The notes: generated by a model from the sequence alone, not told the origin. Positions 48,004-60,059 are shown, counted from the first letter of the stretch. The stretch is 64,000 nt of DNA from Atriophallophorus winterbourni (GCA_013407085.1 JACCGJ010013207.1:62001-126000); one strand, 5' to 3'. Program-made: numbers and translations.

Positions 48004-48890
48004 GAACAGCGCATGCCATTATACGCTGTTTTTGTTGATTTAACGAAGGCATTAGACTACCTCTGCAAGGAGGGTCTTTTCAAAATGCTTGATTTGATAT
48101 GCTGTCCCCTAAGACTGCTCAAGCTCGTTATTTCGTTCCACTCAGGTATGAAGGTCTCAGTCCATTTTAATGGTTTCAGCTCAGAGGCCTTTGAAATTCG
48201 CCGGGGCGTCAAACAAGGGCGTGTTCTTGCTCCCACGTTTTTCGGCATTTTCTTTGCTCTGCTTCTGAAGCTCGCTTTCAGGACGAGGACAGAAGTGATT
48301 GCAAGCTCTTCAATCTAAACCGGTTGAGAGCACAATCCAAGGTACGAAATGTGCTAATCCGTGACCTGCTGTTTGCCGACGATGCAGCCTTTATTGCTTA
48401 CTCCAAAGAGCACCTTAAGTCTCAAATGGACTGTTTTTCGGCGGCATGCAAAGACTTTGGGCTAACAATCAGCATGAGCAAGGCCAAAGTCCTTGCTCAA
48501 GGGACTGTATCGCCAACAATCATCACTGTTGGAAACTGTCAGCTCGAACCAGTACATCATTTAACATATCTTGGTTCAACCATTGCGAATAATCTCTCGA
48601 TGGACACGGATATTAATAAGCGGATTGGCAGAGCAGCTGTCATTCTTTCTCGTTTGAACTCTCGTGTTTGGGGTAACCGCAAACTGACTGTAAAGACAAA
48701 GATGATGGTATACAGCGCGTGCGTGCTGAATGCTTTACTGTACGGCAGTAAAACCTGGACCACCCACGCAAGACAGGAACGGAAGCTAAATGTTTTCCAT
48801 CTACGAAGCATCCACGGTATCTGGAACATATCGTGGATGGACAGAGTGACTAATGTTGAAGTGCTTTCAAAAGCTGGTCTAAAGAATTAG
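48004..48890 (+). pseudogene. RTE-like LINE, 3' continuation
   Basis: Resumes the element cut at 44,066: QRMPLYAVFVDLTKALDYLC, then MKVSVHFNGFSSEAFEIRRG. After a frame change at about 48,300 it reads MRAQSKVRNVLIRDLLFADD, FGLTISMSKAKVLAQGT, YLGSTIANNLSMDTDINKR and YGSKTWTTHARQERK. It is cut after LSKAGLKN at 48,890 by the Penelope-like element. Confidence 0.8.
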
Positions 48891-48917
48891 TTTGTAATAA
48901 ATCTGTGAGAGTAGTTT

Positions 48918-48965
48918 GTGGGTAACGTTTCGCTTCTGACACAGAAGCTTCGTCAGACCAAGGGT
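48918..48965 (-). ncRNA. Hammerhead motif in Penelope terminal repeat
   Basis: Minus strand: GGT, core CTGACGA, an extra A, stem II GCTTC/GAAGC with loop TGTGTCA, core GAAAC, GTT at the cut, then ACC closing stem I. Predicted cleavage between 48,924 and 48,923. Published work describes hammerheads in Penelope terminal repeats; the very short stem III fits those minimal forms. Confidence 0.6.
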
Positions 48966-49199
48966 GTCATTACGAACAGGGGTCAATCTTAAATTGCATT
49001 CACCTGACCAATCATACGCTGGTTAAGAACTGCACAGTCCATTGTGGGTTCTGCGCTCGTTAAGAAGGACAGGCGCGTTCAATATCAACTGACGCACCAC
49101 CACCCCTACGTGCCGTATAATCCCTTAATTGTTCTAGTCTTGGCAGGTGTGAATGACATCTGCTGACAGATTAGCGCGATTGCGTAATCGGTGCGCACA

Positions 49200-51675
49200 C
49201 TAGGGGTTACGCACGTTATTGTTTATCCGCTGCAGGACCGGACGCCAGATTGTGGAGATATCAGACCCATCCACCTTATTGACAGCATTCTTACCAGCCT
49301 TTGTTATCTCAACCGCCTCAGCGTGAAGTCGTTTCATGTATGGTATTATTCCCCGCCTTATCACGTCTACGTTATCAAGATCTACGCTGTGACCGTTGTC
49401 CAGCACATGTTCAGCTAGTGCTGAATCTCTTATCAGTGTTTGATATTCACTGGAATTGCGTGGCAGCTTACCGATTCTATTTTTGTGTTCACTTATCCTA
49501 GTACTGAGTTCTCTGGATGTTTGTCCGATATATACTCCCGAGCAACCCTTACAGTTGATTTTATATACGCAATTCGTCGCGCAGCCTGAAGGTGTTTTAT
49601 CCTTGAGATGCGTTAATAGGGAACGGAGCGTTCTACCCCTTTTATACGTTACTCGTATACCTGCGTTATTCAAGATTCGACTTATCCCTTTTGACGCTTC
49701 TTTAACGTAAGGTATAGAAACTGTTGCACGCCAAACTTTTTCCGTTTTGGGTGCTGGGTATTTAACCCGTTTTAGTTAGCGTTTAATTAGGCTCTTAGGG
49801 TAACCATGATCAGCAAGTCGACGACTAACTTCTTGATGGGCTCGCTTTTTATCGGTGGTATCGCTGCACAAGCCTTCAACTTTGTAGAGCAGCGATTTCG
49901 CAACTGAATTAAATACTTTTTGGGGGTGCGCTGATGAGTACCTCAAGACCGCATCTGTGTCGATTGGCTTACGATAGACCGTAGGGCTTATTTTACCATT
50001 CTGCTTTCGCGCAAGACAGTCCAAGAATGGAAGTGTCCCTTCTGTCGACTCAATCTCCTTTGTAACTTGGATTTTGGGACCCAGGTTGTTAAGGTAACTA
50101 TGGAATGCTTCCAACCTGTCACGTTTCATGATGACGAATGTGTCATCGACATAACGCCACCATATCTTTGGTCGAAGAGCAACATTTTTTTAGAGCTAAC
50201 TCTTCAAAATGCTCCATGTACATATCCGCTAACACTGGGGAAATAGGTGAACCCATCGCTAAACCTTCCTTTTGCTTATATAACTGTCCATTAAACAAGA
50301 AGTGGTTCATATTCAGACAAATCGCTATACCGTTAACGATTTGCTGTACACTTAAGTTTGTACGATCTGCCAATGTCGCGTCTGAATTAAGTGCATTTTT
50401 TGCTAATTATAGAGCGCTAGTTGTGTCCACGTTCGTGAACAGGGCGCTTACATCGAAGCTAACCATCATTTCATCCTCGTCGAGCGTCATTGTACTCAAA
50501 CGACGAACGAACTCAAAAGAGTTCCTAATGAAAGAATCCCCGTTCCCGACTAGCGGTTTCAACAAATGAGCGAGATGCTTCGCTAATTCTTGTGTTGGGG
50601 ATCCAATGCCATCCACGATAGGCCGCAGAGGGACGCCCACCTTATTTATCTTCGGGAGCCCGTAGAACCTAGGGGTCTGAGCAGATTTCGGGTATAGCCT
50701 GAACCATAATCCTTTACCTAGTTCCTCCTTGATTCCACGCAAGTATCTCGAAATCACCCGCTTACGGTTATTCATAATCGACGTGGTTCTCCTGCTGTCA
50801 ATAACTTCATAAGGAAATTCCGCAAGGTGTGATTCAACCTTATTTCTATAATCACTTTTTGAGAGTATCACCGTGGCCTTGCCTTTGTCGGCTCTAGTGA
50901 TCACTATTCCCTCTTCTTTCCGCAGATTAAGAAGTGCTCGCTGTTCATCTTGCGTAAGGTTACACCTTTCTGGCTGTTGTTTCTTAATGATACTGGCTAT
51001 ACAGTTGCGTAATGCGTCTGCCTGTGTTTCCGGTAGCTGAGTTAAGGTAGATTCTACACATGGAATGATATCTTCAGGTTTTAAAACTTTTGTACTTAGT
51101 GAGAAGTTTAAACCTTTTTCCAACAATCTTTGTTCGTTCTGCGAGAGCGGCCTATCTGATAAGTTAATTACTTTAGAATATTGTTTAGCACTGTTATCAA
51201 AATAACTAGTAGAATTACATTTATCCTTAGATGTTAAAAGAGTGGCGAACTTACGTTTCTGTTTCTCTCTAATTTGCTCCGTCTGTGTGGCCAAGACCTC
51301 GGCGTGTTTTCCACAGATTTTGCAGAAATCCACATCAGATAACTCCGCTCGCAATTCGGACTTCAAACTGGAGGCTTTCGAACGCGCGTGTGTCAGGTTT
51401 TCGTTGGCCCTGTGAATCCTTTGTTTTAGAAAAACTTTGGATGCGGTTTCGGCAGCCTTCCTTGAATTGCGTGAATTATCTGGAGGTGTGACCACCAGAT
51501 CCCTTGGTATGACTTTGTCCTGTTGACATATCAGGTTAAAGACGCGATGATTCGTCCATCTGGCTTCTACTTGAGCTGTTCGTACCAACTCGCTGGCCAA
51601 TTTGCGAACTCGTGGTTCGTAAGAGTCAGCAATGTAATGGAAAATGTTTGTGACAGATCGGGGAATCATAATCAT
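49200..51675 (-). pseudogene. Penelope-like RT + GIY-YIG endonuclease, 3 lesions
   Basis: Probable start ATG at 51,675 (MIMIPRSVTN), about 45 bp after the hammerhead cleavage site. Order: N-terminal region with FCKICGKH, then VITRADKGKATVILSKSDY, RFYGLPKINKVGVPLRPIV, MMVSFDVSALFTNVD, GLAMGSPISPVLADMYMEHF, the catalytic WWRYVDDTF (about 50,140-50,165), TVYRKPIDTDAVLRYSSAHP, and finally the GIY-YIG nuclease with VYKINCKGCSGVYIGQTSRE and LAEHVLDNGHSVD. Lesions: in-frame TAA near 50,408, a frameshift in a T-run near 50,190, and an in-frame stop at 49,776. This enzyme type primes reverse transcription at a nick made by its nuclease. Confidence 0.85.
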
Positions 51676-51715
51676 GAAAAAATAAAGTTTGTAATGAATT
51701 TGTGAGAGTAGTTTA

Positions 51716-51762
51716 TGGGTAACGTTTCGCTTCTGACACAGAAACTTCGTCAGACCAAGGGT
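51716..51762 (-). ncRNA. Hammerhead motif in Penelope 5' terminal repeat
   Basis: As the 48.9-kb copy, with stem II GTTTC/GAAGC (one G-U pair). It lies just before the RT start codon, so self-cleavage would define the 5' end of the element RNA. Confidence 0.55.
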
Positions 51763-51997
51763 GTCAGTACGAACAGAGATCAAGCTTAAATTGCATTCAC
51801 CTGACCAATCATAAGCTGGTTAAGAACTGCACAGTCCATGGTGGGTTCTGCGCACGTTAAGAAAGGACAGGCGCGTTCAATATCAACTGACGCACCACCA
51901 CCCCTACGTGTCGTATAATCCCTTAATTGTTCTAGTCTTGGCAGGTGTGAATGACATCTGCTGACAGATTAGCGCGATTGCGTAATCGGTGCGCACA

Positions 51998-52351
51998 CTA
52001 GGGGTTACGCACGTTAATGTTTATCCGCTGCAGGACCGGACGCCAGATTGTGGATATATCAGCCCCCTCCACCTTATTGACAGCATTCTTACCAGCCCTT
52101 GTTATCTCAACCGCCTCAGCGTGAAGTCGTTCCATGTATGGTTTTATTCCCCGCCTTATCACTTCTACGTTATCAAGATCTACGCTGTGACCGGTGTCCA
52201 GCACATGTTCAGCTAGTGCTGAATCTCTTATCAGTGTTTGATATTCATTGGAATTACGTGGCTGCTTACCGATTCCATTTTTGTGTTCACTTATCCTAGT
52301 ACTGAGTTCTCTGGATGTTTGTCTGATATATACTACCGAGCAGCCAGACAC
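51998..52351 (-). pseudogene. Second GIY-YIG fragment (upstream tandem copy)
   Basis: Reads SGCSVVYIRQTSRELSTRIS, LAEHVLDTGHSVDLDN and ends RPVLQRININVRNP, collinear with 49,200-49,560. IGQTS has become IRQTS. A third, more diverged scrap of the same 3' region lies at about 52,395-52,460 (GCAGAACCGAACGCCAGATT). Confidence 0.8.
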
Positions 52352-53646
52352 ACAGCTTACGTAATCATGTGCGCAGTAGGTGCTTTGTTTATCTGCTCAT
52401 CTGCTGCAGAACCGAACGCCAGATTATTGAGATATTCGCCCCATCCACCTTGTTCACCGCATTCGCGGTGCCGTGCGATCGCATTATTTTGAGCTCTCGG
52501 TTATCAGGATATACTGTTCTTATACTTACACGTACGTGGATATATTATACCTTGTTGGACTCCGCTCGAAGTCAGCTTTCTGGATATACCACTCTCGTAG
52601 CTGTATTCGATATTACGAGCAAATTCGGATTTCTCGTGATTTTCCCATATTGGATTTACGCGGTCAACCCTGTTAATACTCTTCAAGTCCTCAAAGGGAT
52701 TAACGTCAATGGAATGATCTTATTCTTCTCCGTCGACTGGTTGAATATTCAACATCGTGCGATCAATTACCGAAGCGTATCGCCGGAATCAATTCTGATT
52801 TCACTCTTATTTGTGAATTACGCTTTTCGTCGCGCTGACGATATTCAGCGTCGATCGCTTGACAGAACCACTACCTGTGCACACACCAATGAACAGTACT
52901 GCAAACAACCCTGACCGAATGACCCCGAAAAGGATAGAAAGCGCACCGAGCTGCATGTGTACGGTTTGTCAAAAGTCGGTAAGTCCTAAGGCGAAGTCTG
53001 TCACGTGTTACGTTTGTTTTTCGACAAATCGCTAACCTCGGATTTAGTATCGATTATTAATGGAGATGTTTGTCCCGGTGTTTGTTACATATGCCAAGCT
53101 TGCAAGGCCAAATAAACAGCGTCATTCTCGGAGGCGAAAATTCCTGAGAATGAAATTGAGACGCGTCTAAACGGACTGGAATCTAGTATGCGAAAACTAA
53201 ATGAATTCATAAGCACCATTCATAAAAGCACCATTGTTGCCCGATTTGGAGGTTACTGCCGCATAGCCGGTACAAAATACATCATACTCGAACAGGCCAA
53301 CATTTGCCCAGATAACCGGGAAGCGTTCGTTGGGATCAGTGACTCCTCGACTTAACGTAAACGAGAAAGGACCCAGAAAAACCACCACTAAAATGACTGA
53401 CTCAAAATATAAAACAAATCCGCGGGTGTAAATCTTAGCGTTATATGTACAAACGTGACCGAGTCGCAGGAAACGCTGTTCGAAGCTAAACAAAAACATG
53501 ACTTAGCTGAGTGGTATAAACTCTATAGTCAGATGAGACTTGCCGCAGTTACTCCCTCATCAATAGTTTGATTAAACCGCCACCTGAATTCTCCTAACAA
53601 GGATGATCCTCGCTTTTTAGGAATAACGCTGTAATCTGCGGAGGAC

Positions 53647-53916
53647 GTGGAAAACGTACTCTTAAATGCTTACCTTCTTAGAGGCGATCCAGAGACTACA
53701 TGTCGTATCCATGCAGACTTACCATGGTGGGAGCGAAAGTCGTTGCAGAAATCTCGAGAAGAAAGTAATCCAAGAAGTGTTGTAATTCTAGGTGTCTCGG
53801 AAGATGCTGCCGACGTACCATCTCAAGAAAAGTCTGAGCACGATCACAAACAGTGGAAATATCTAGCCGAAACAATTGGTATTAAAGATGCCATACTTGT
53901 AGATATATTTAGGTAA
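53647..53916 (+). pseudogene. CR1-like ORF1 C-terminal piece, copy B
   Basis: ENVLLNAYLLRGDPETTCRI, DLPWWERKSLQKS, VVILGVSEDAADVPSQEKS and KYLAETIGIKDAILVD; collinear with copy A ORF1 at 36.83-37.05 kb. Confidence 0.7.
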
Positions 53917-54119
53917 CCGCGGTCTGCCAACTATAAAGGACAAGGTCCTATCCTTTTAAAGCTAACCTTCTTCACGACCGATACTATCAAACGTGAATGG
54001 AAAGCTAACAGAAAAAACATACCCCAAAACGTCAAGTTGAGCTTTCCCAGTGTAATAGCCGAAAGCAAGCAAACGGATAGTACCGACCCACAAACGCCTA
54101 GTGATGAGGTTCAACTTGA

Positions 54120-56955
54120 ATGTCAAGCGATAGCTCCAAACAACTTGAGCATTCCCACTCTAACCGAGTCGGCCCTTTGATAACTTTTCATGATTTGAGC
54201 GCCACAAACTTTATAAAATGTTTATATACAAATGCACAAAGCCTTCCAAACAAATTAGCTGAGCTAACCGAGATATATTTGCGCTACTCATCTGACATTA
54301 TCGCCAGAAAAATGGTATTCTTCCCAATTGATTGAAACGGAGATACCAATTCCAAATATGAATTTGATAAGGAACGATCGACAGAGACGTGGTGTTGGTG
54401 TTGCTCTTTAATCGACTCCAGTGCATCCAATAGACAAGACAGAATTTACGCTCGAGGATACAGTTTGGTGCTCTTTAACGCTGATGTCTGGTGAAGTTTG
54501 CATTATTGGTGTGGTGTACCGGTCCCCTTCGTCTAAGGACTCGTACAACGAAAGGTTGATCCAAGTGCTTCAGCGCTTGACTCGCACACAGCAAGCAGCA
54601 TTACTTATTATGGGTGATTTTAATCTGTCCAGCCTTTATATCAGGGACGATCTCTACCCACAAGCGCTAGAACAGTAATTTAGAGAAGTACTAGATTCAG
54701 GCCCGTTATACAACCATGTTCACGAATGCACCCGGAGGAGAGGTTCTGACCGCCCCTCTTTCTTGGATTTGGTGTTAACATCGGAAGAACAATCTATCGA
54801 AGCGATCCAATTCCAGGCTCCGCTGGGTTTTAGCGACCATTCAGTGCTTGTGTTCGACTACGTCTGCAGTACTCAGCAATCGCTTGCTCCGAATGGGGTG
54901 GTTCTACGGGTAGATAAATTGGCCATCAGTAAATCGCTCATGCAGATTCCGCATTTTCAGACGGACAACATAAGCCCTGACTCGCAATGAAACGAACTTC
55001 TGAAACTGAAGATAATCGAGAACTCGCAGATCATTCAGAAAAGGCGAGTCCATGAACTTCGTTTTGTTGTCCGCAGCAGAACAAAAAAGTGGATAGCACT
55101 GAAGAGAGCAGCGTGTGTGCAGCACAAAGCCAGCAATACTTCTACTTCTTGGCAACATTTCCGTATGTTACGCAACAAAGAGACAGCACTTAATCGAGAG
55201 GATAAGGAAGCGCACCCATTGATGCTCCTGTGAAAAATGGAACGCAACCCTATGTTACTATACCAAATCATGAACGCGAAAGCGAAAGTCAAACCAGGTA
55301 TTTTCTCATCCGGAATGCTGAAAACTCACTGAAACAGCGTTGGAAACCGCAAATGCTCTAGCAATTTACTAATCTAAAGTGTTCGTGCCAAAGGTTTTAG
55401 TGGAACGTTTTGAGTATACAATCGAAACAGTAATCGAAACATTGTGCTGTATTTAAATAAATCCAGTGATTGTCGCAAGTCATTTGCTCAAACTAAAGGT
55501 AAGAAAATCCCCATGAGCGGATGGCATCACACCGGATGTGCTCAGGTTCTGTCACCGTGAGCTTTGTGAACCGCTCTCCAGCCTGTTCAACTATTCGTTT
55601 CTTAAGGGAGTGGTACCAAAAGATTGGGAGTCCGGTGTGATAACAGCTATCTTTAGAGGCGGCTGCCGATCTGACGCTGCAAATTATCGTCCCGTCAAAA
55701 TTTTACCTGTTATTGCTAAGGTCATGGAACGTATAGTCTCGGAAAGAATGGTTTCACACTTTGAATCGCTTAATTTGTTTTCGATCTCACCGATCCTGTC
55801 TCACAAATCTTCTCATAACATTAGACGACTGGACGAAGGAGTTAGATAGAAGGTCTTGCATCCACGTCTGTTACTTAGACATTTCGAAGGCTTTTGACAG
55901 GGTAAATAATTTTCTGCTTTTTCAAAAACTGATACCTTCAGGAATATGTGAACCACTCCTCTCAAGGTTGTGCGAATATCTGTCAGATTGCGACGCCCAA
56001 GTTAATGTTAACGGAGCGCTATCCCAAACGTTCAAAACCACCAGTGGAGTCCCACAAGGATCTGTGCTAGGCTCGCTCCTCTTTCTGCTGTACATAAATG
56101 ATTTACCCCCCCCCTCATATCGTCTAAAATGGCCCTGTTCGCGGATGATATGAAAATTTGGACGCCGATTAGTTCTGCAGAGGATTATGAAAAACTACAA
56201 ATGGATTTGGACAGCGTGTCGAATTGGGAGGTTATGAATGACACGTCATTCAACATACAGAAATGTAAGATGCTCCATCTTGGCAAGAATGTTCCTTGGA
56301 CATTGGGAACTGAAAACCTATCATGGAGCTCGTTAGAAAAAGATCTTGGAGTGTAGATTAGCGGTAACCTGAAGATCACAGTGCACTGCCAGAATATATA
56401 TTGACGGGCCAACAGATTGTTAGGTATCGTTCAAAGAATATTTGGAAGATTCTCTCTGGTAACGTTACCAAGGATAATAAATGTCTACCTTCGCCCTACG
56501 ATGGAGTATGCGGTAGAGGTCTGGGCTCCTTGGCTGCGAAAAGACATTGCTCTCTTCGATAAAATCTACCATAGAGCAACAAAGTTAGTGATGGGTCTTC
56601 GCAATGTTCCGTATACCGAAAGACTGCGACGCCTGGGTCTATGTGACTTTACCCATAGGAGGATACGTCGCGATATTATTCTGACCTATAGAGTTGTGTC
56701 TACCGAAGGACATCCACTAAAACACTTGCTTGATGTATATGATGGAAAAGGGACACGCGGACACACCTTATCCCTTTACGTTCCAAGTTCCCGTATTGAT
56801 TGTCGGCGCCATTGTTTCGCCGTACGAGCTATATTTCTTTAGAATTCCCTACCCCAACATGTGGTGGACTCTACTTTCCTGGCGATTTTTAGAGCGAAAT
56901 TGGACTTGCACTTGCAAACGAACATCATTCGTGAGGCTTACATTTGATATTCTCT
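54120..56955 (+). pseudogene. CR1-like ORF2 (endonuclease-RT), copy B
   Basis: Endonuclease: YTNAQSLPNKLAELTEIYLR, VCIIGVVYRSPSSKDSY, LLIMGDFNLSSLY, LDLVLTSEEQ. RT: VLRFCHRELCEPLSS, CYLDISKAFDRVNN (55,870-55,910), TSGVPQGSVLGSLLFLLYIN and ALFADDMKIWTPISS (56,129). C-terminal: MEYAVEVWAPWLRKDIALFD, IYHRATKLVMGL, RIDCRRHCFAVRAIFL. Five or more frame breaks. Confidence 0.8.
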
Positions 56956-57318
56956 ATTGATTTTATACTATTGTAATTTTCTTGTTTTATTCATACCGTA
57001 ATCCTGTGGTGCTGTAAAGTATTAACTTTTTTAACCATAAAACCTTGAATCCTTGAATTCTTGAATCGCCCCAGCTTTTGTTATTTCATCAGCAGCGGAT
57101 AAGTATTAACGTGCATAACACCTAATGTGCACATGGATTGCGAGAGCAGTGTGTCAGCAGACGCTGTCCTCACCTGCACACTAAATAAACAATTTAGGGA
57201 TTAACACAGCATTTAGTGGGTGTGATCAGTTATCTCGATCTCCCCTGTCTAGCTTAGAGAACTCAGGATTGATCAACAAAATGCCATTTAAACCTGATCA
57301 CTGCTCCTACTGACACCC

Positions 57319-57362
57319 TTGGTCTGAGGAAGCTTCTGTGTTCAGAAGCGAAACCTTACCAA
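57319..57362 (+). ncRNA. Hammerhead motif, unit 1
   Basis: TTGGT, core CTGAGGA, extra A, stem II GCTTC/GAAGC, loop TGTGTTCA, core GAAAC, CTT, then ACCAA. Stem I pairs TTGGT with ACCAA (5 bp). Predicted cut between 57,357 and 57,358. Confidence 0.6.
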
Positions 57363-57561
57363 AAACTTGCTATAACCGATTAATTGCAAACTTTATTTTC
57401 ATGATTATGGACTCCTGATCGGTCTGAAATATACTCAAATACCTTGCAGTTCAAGAATCAGGTAAAAATCAGTTATCTCGATCTCCCCTGTCTAGCTTAG
57501 AGAACTCAGGATTGATCAACAAAATGCCATTTAAACCTGATCACTGATCCTACTGACACCC

Positions 57562-57605
57562 TTGGTCTGAGGAAGCTTCTGTGTTCAGAAGCGAAACCTT
57601 ACCAA
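57562..57605 (+). ncRNA. Hammerhead motif, unit 2
   Basis: Same sequence as unit 1, exactly 243 bp downstream. Confidence 0.6.
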
Positions 57606-57724
57606 AAACTTGCTATAACCGATCATTGCAAACTTTATTTTCATGATTATGTACTCCTGATCGGTCTGAAATATACTCAAATACCTTGCAGTTCAAGAAT
57701 CAGGTAAAAATCCAATGGGCAGAA

Positions 57725-57990
57725 ATAGTTTGGATTAGTGGGATGAAAAGTTTAGGTACATCTTGTTAAAATTTATAGTTTTCTTCGATGCACGTGTTAA
57801 GGGTCAAAAGGCATCAAGACTTCTCTTAAAAATCTGCTGATTTGGTGAATTTACAACATAATTTGGTAGATTGTTCCAAGTGAAACAAACTCGCACGTCA
57901 AAAAATGTCGTCTACAGTTGAGTCGCGAATGAGGGACAGTTTGCCGCTAGTGGTGCAACGTTCCCGTCTGAAATGTAAAAGGTAATTTTT
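57725..57990 (-). pseudogene. CR1-like LINE C-terminal fragment
   Basis: Minus-strand reading VRVCFTWNNLPNYVVNSPN and QQIFKRSLDAF matches the FFAVRVCFLWNSLP region of copy C2. Confidence 0.6.
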
Positions 57991-57999
57991 TATTAATTC

Positions 58000-58235
58000 C
58001 ATGTTTTTTTACTAGGAACAGTTAACCATATACCGTTATTCATTCAAGCAACTTGCATGAGTTAAAAAATAAATTAGACAAATTTTTATTTAATTAATCG
58101 TTTCCTGACTGCTTAAATAGTATGTAAGCAAATTGCACAAGATAATGTTCTGCATTTAAATTTCAATTATCACCATCCCATGGTTGCCATTAAGCTCAAT
58201 GCTTTTTTAGCCCACTCAAACCCTTGATGTTGCCG
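58000..58235 (+). pseudogene. CR1-like 3' end fragment (C1 type)
   Basis: Plus-strand reading NSLPYTVIHSSNLHELKNKL, then DKFLFN and SFPDCLN, collinear with the C1 tail at 47.79-47.90 kb. The 3' sequence TTTTTTAGCCCACTCAAACCCTTGATG resembles its tail. Confidence 0.6.
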
Positions 58236-59010
58236 GATTTTGAGCTATTAATCGATTACCTTGTTACTGATGATTATCATCGCAATTACAGGATCTTTCA
58301 ACAATAAAACGGCGATCGCACAGCATCTTAGAGACCAGATATCTCGTCCGGTAAACTCATCGGTAATTCATGAATTAAACTCTCTTCTGTTGTGCAAGAA
58401 ATATTGGGCGTAACTTGCGAAAACTACAATCGCAAATGTCTGATCACCGCCTAATTCGGTCGAAGAAAAATTGTCTTAGGATTTAACCCACCTGGACAGC
58501 ACTTGCCACTGATGAAATCATGAACATTAGATTATCATCGTTTAAATGATTCCCGCACATAGTTTCAATGAATTCTATCAACTATGGTCTATTCACAGCT
58601 TACGCAATTGATTTCATATTAATTATTTTAAATACCGGTCTACTTGACAAACAAAGACATATTTTGCATGACCTGAATTTAAGTTCACTAAATGTGGAAA
58701 ATTTTATTACCTTTTAAATCACGCGTGATTAAATAATCTTTCATCACGTGCGCCATATTACACTTGAATAACTTTGGGGATTGTCCACTAACCGAAGGTG
58801 TACCTTTGGTTATTTTTATTGCAAAATTTGCCAATGAAGTCATGTTGATGAACAATTTTTTCGCCTGTCTCTCGTAGATAAACTTGGGTAGGTAGCTTAT
58901 TGCAATTCAAGCTTGAGCTGTGTTCATACTGACACACTTGACGTCATGAAACGTGTGTGGTCAAACAGATTCATTAGATACATATTTTTCATAATTACAT
59001 ATTAGGCAAA
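58236..59010. other. Unassigned AT-rich stretch
   Basis: No coding or repeat signature recognised. Confidence 0.4.
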
Positions 59011-59440
59011 CAAGGTTATACTTGTATGCCAACTGTTATATAGGGTTCGTACAACGAACCACGATGTTCAGACACAGAATCACAAAGTGATTCTTGGTCA
59101 AGCACTCGAGGCGCTTATGGAGAAACCAAAGTAATGTGTTGCTCACATCCCTATCACTTACACACCACTACCGGTTTCAGGCTGTTTCCCATCGTCAGGT
59201 GGAGACAGTAAGATCAGGTTCAGTGAGCCTTCAAACAGTGGATTAAAGGTAAACAAGGTTATACTTGTATGCCAACTATTATATAGGGTTCGTACAACGA
59301 ACCACGATGTTCAGACACAGAATCACAAAGTCATTCTTGGTCAAGCACTCGAGGCGCTTATGGATGACCAAAGTAATGCCTGACACCGGTAGTGGTGTGT
59401 AAGGGATGGGGATGTGAGCAACACATTACTTTACATATTA
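59010..59440 (-). mobile_element. Retrozyme-like cluster (about 1.6 copies)
   Basis: Two GGTTCGTACAACGAACC hairpins (59,045 and 59,288) lie 243 bp apart. One hammerhead segment is at 59,157-59,212, with stem II damaged (GGG opposite GCC). At 59,380-59,430 a short inverted piece (ACCGGTAGTGGTGTGTAAGG) ends the cluster. Confidence 0.7.
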
Positions 59441-59449
59441 GGCAATTCC

Positions 59450-60055
59450 GATATTGATTAATATTATTGGAAAAACTGAAATCTAGTTGAATACTAAAAA
59501 TAAAATTGGGTTATCAAACGTTTTAATTATTTGAAACAAAATTTGCTAGCAAAACTTTTCACCTAACTCTTGGTAGCTTTAGAAAACTCGAGAGTTTAAT
59601 TTGTCATAATGTTAGACCGAATAGAAGCATTTCATGTCGACTTAAATGCCTCAGAAAGATAGATCCAGGTGAAATTGAGGAGTTAATTTTGTTCATGGAC
59701 ACATAATATTCGCCAGCTTGTTGCAGTGGATCAGTCACAGAATTCGAACCTTTATCTATCATAAAACAATTGATACGCACGCGGTTCTGTGGTCAAACAT
59801 GAATAATTCAAACCATAGATTTAGACCCATAACGAGTTAATCCATACCCAGATCTGACCAGAAACGTAAAAAATAAAAAAATCGCTAAACAGAAAGTTGA
59901 CCGACAATTTTCAAAGCAAATTTACCAAGAAAATATTATTAAACTCTGTATAATCCTGATGAGATGCCCGTCACCTAGGATGGATAAATTCGCGTGCAGC
60001 AATCTGTATACCATGCACCAAATGGGTAATGGTGTACTTCTGAATTAGTGATTAG
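59450..60055. other. Unassigned stretch
   Basis: AT-rich; nothing recognised. Confidence 0.4.
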
Positions 60056-60059
60056 AATG

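Larger units (their letters stand above)
48890..52351 (-). mobile_element. Penelope-like element, head-to-tail copies
   Basis: On the minus strand: a 5' partial copy holding only the GIY-YIG end (52,351-51,998), terminal-repeat sequence with a hammerhead motif (51,990-51,690), a nearly complete RT-GIY-YIG coding region (51,675-49,200), and again terminal-repeat sequence with hammerhead (49,190-48,890). The stretches 48,890-49,500 and 51,690-52,300 are close direct repeats. Partial tandem copies sharing terminal repeats are usual for Penelope-like elements. The element landed in the RTE-like LINE. Confidence 0.85.
52480..57060 (+). mobile_element. CR1-like LINE copy B (plus strand), near full length, decayed
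   Basis: Leader shared with copy A from about 52,680 (CAAGTCCTCAAAGGGATTAACG), ORF1 from about 52,888 (MNSTANNPDRMTPKR; CMCTVCQKSVSP), ORF2 54,120-56,955, and 3' tail CCATAAAACCTTGAATCCTTGAAT. Many frameshifts. Inverted relative to copy A, 14.4 kb apart. Confidence 0.8.
57065..57720 (+). mobile_element. Diverged Penelope-type terminal repeat, tandem dimer
   Basis: 57,065-57,225 resembles the 3' region of the Penelope-like element (ATTGCGAG..., TGTCAGCAGACGCTGTC, CACCTGCACACTA). Then two copies of a 243-244-bp unit start at about 57,225 and 57,469 (TCAGTTATCTCGATCTCCCC), each with a hammerhead motif. Confidence 0.7.

Noticed and set aside
51285..51705. Plus-strand ORFs over the Penelope RT
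   Set aside because: Shadows of the minus-strand RT frame.
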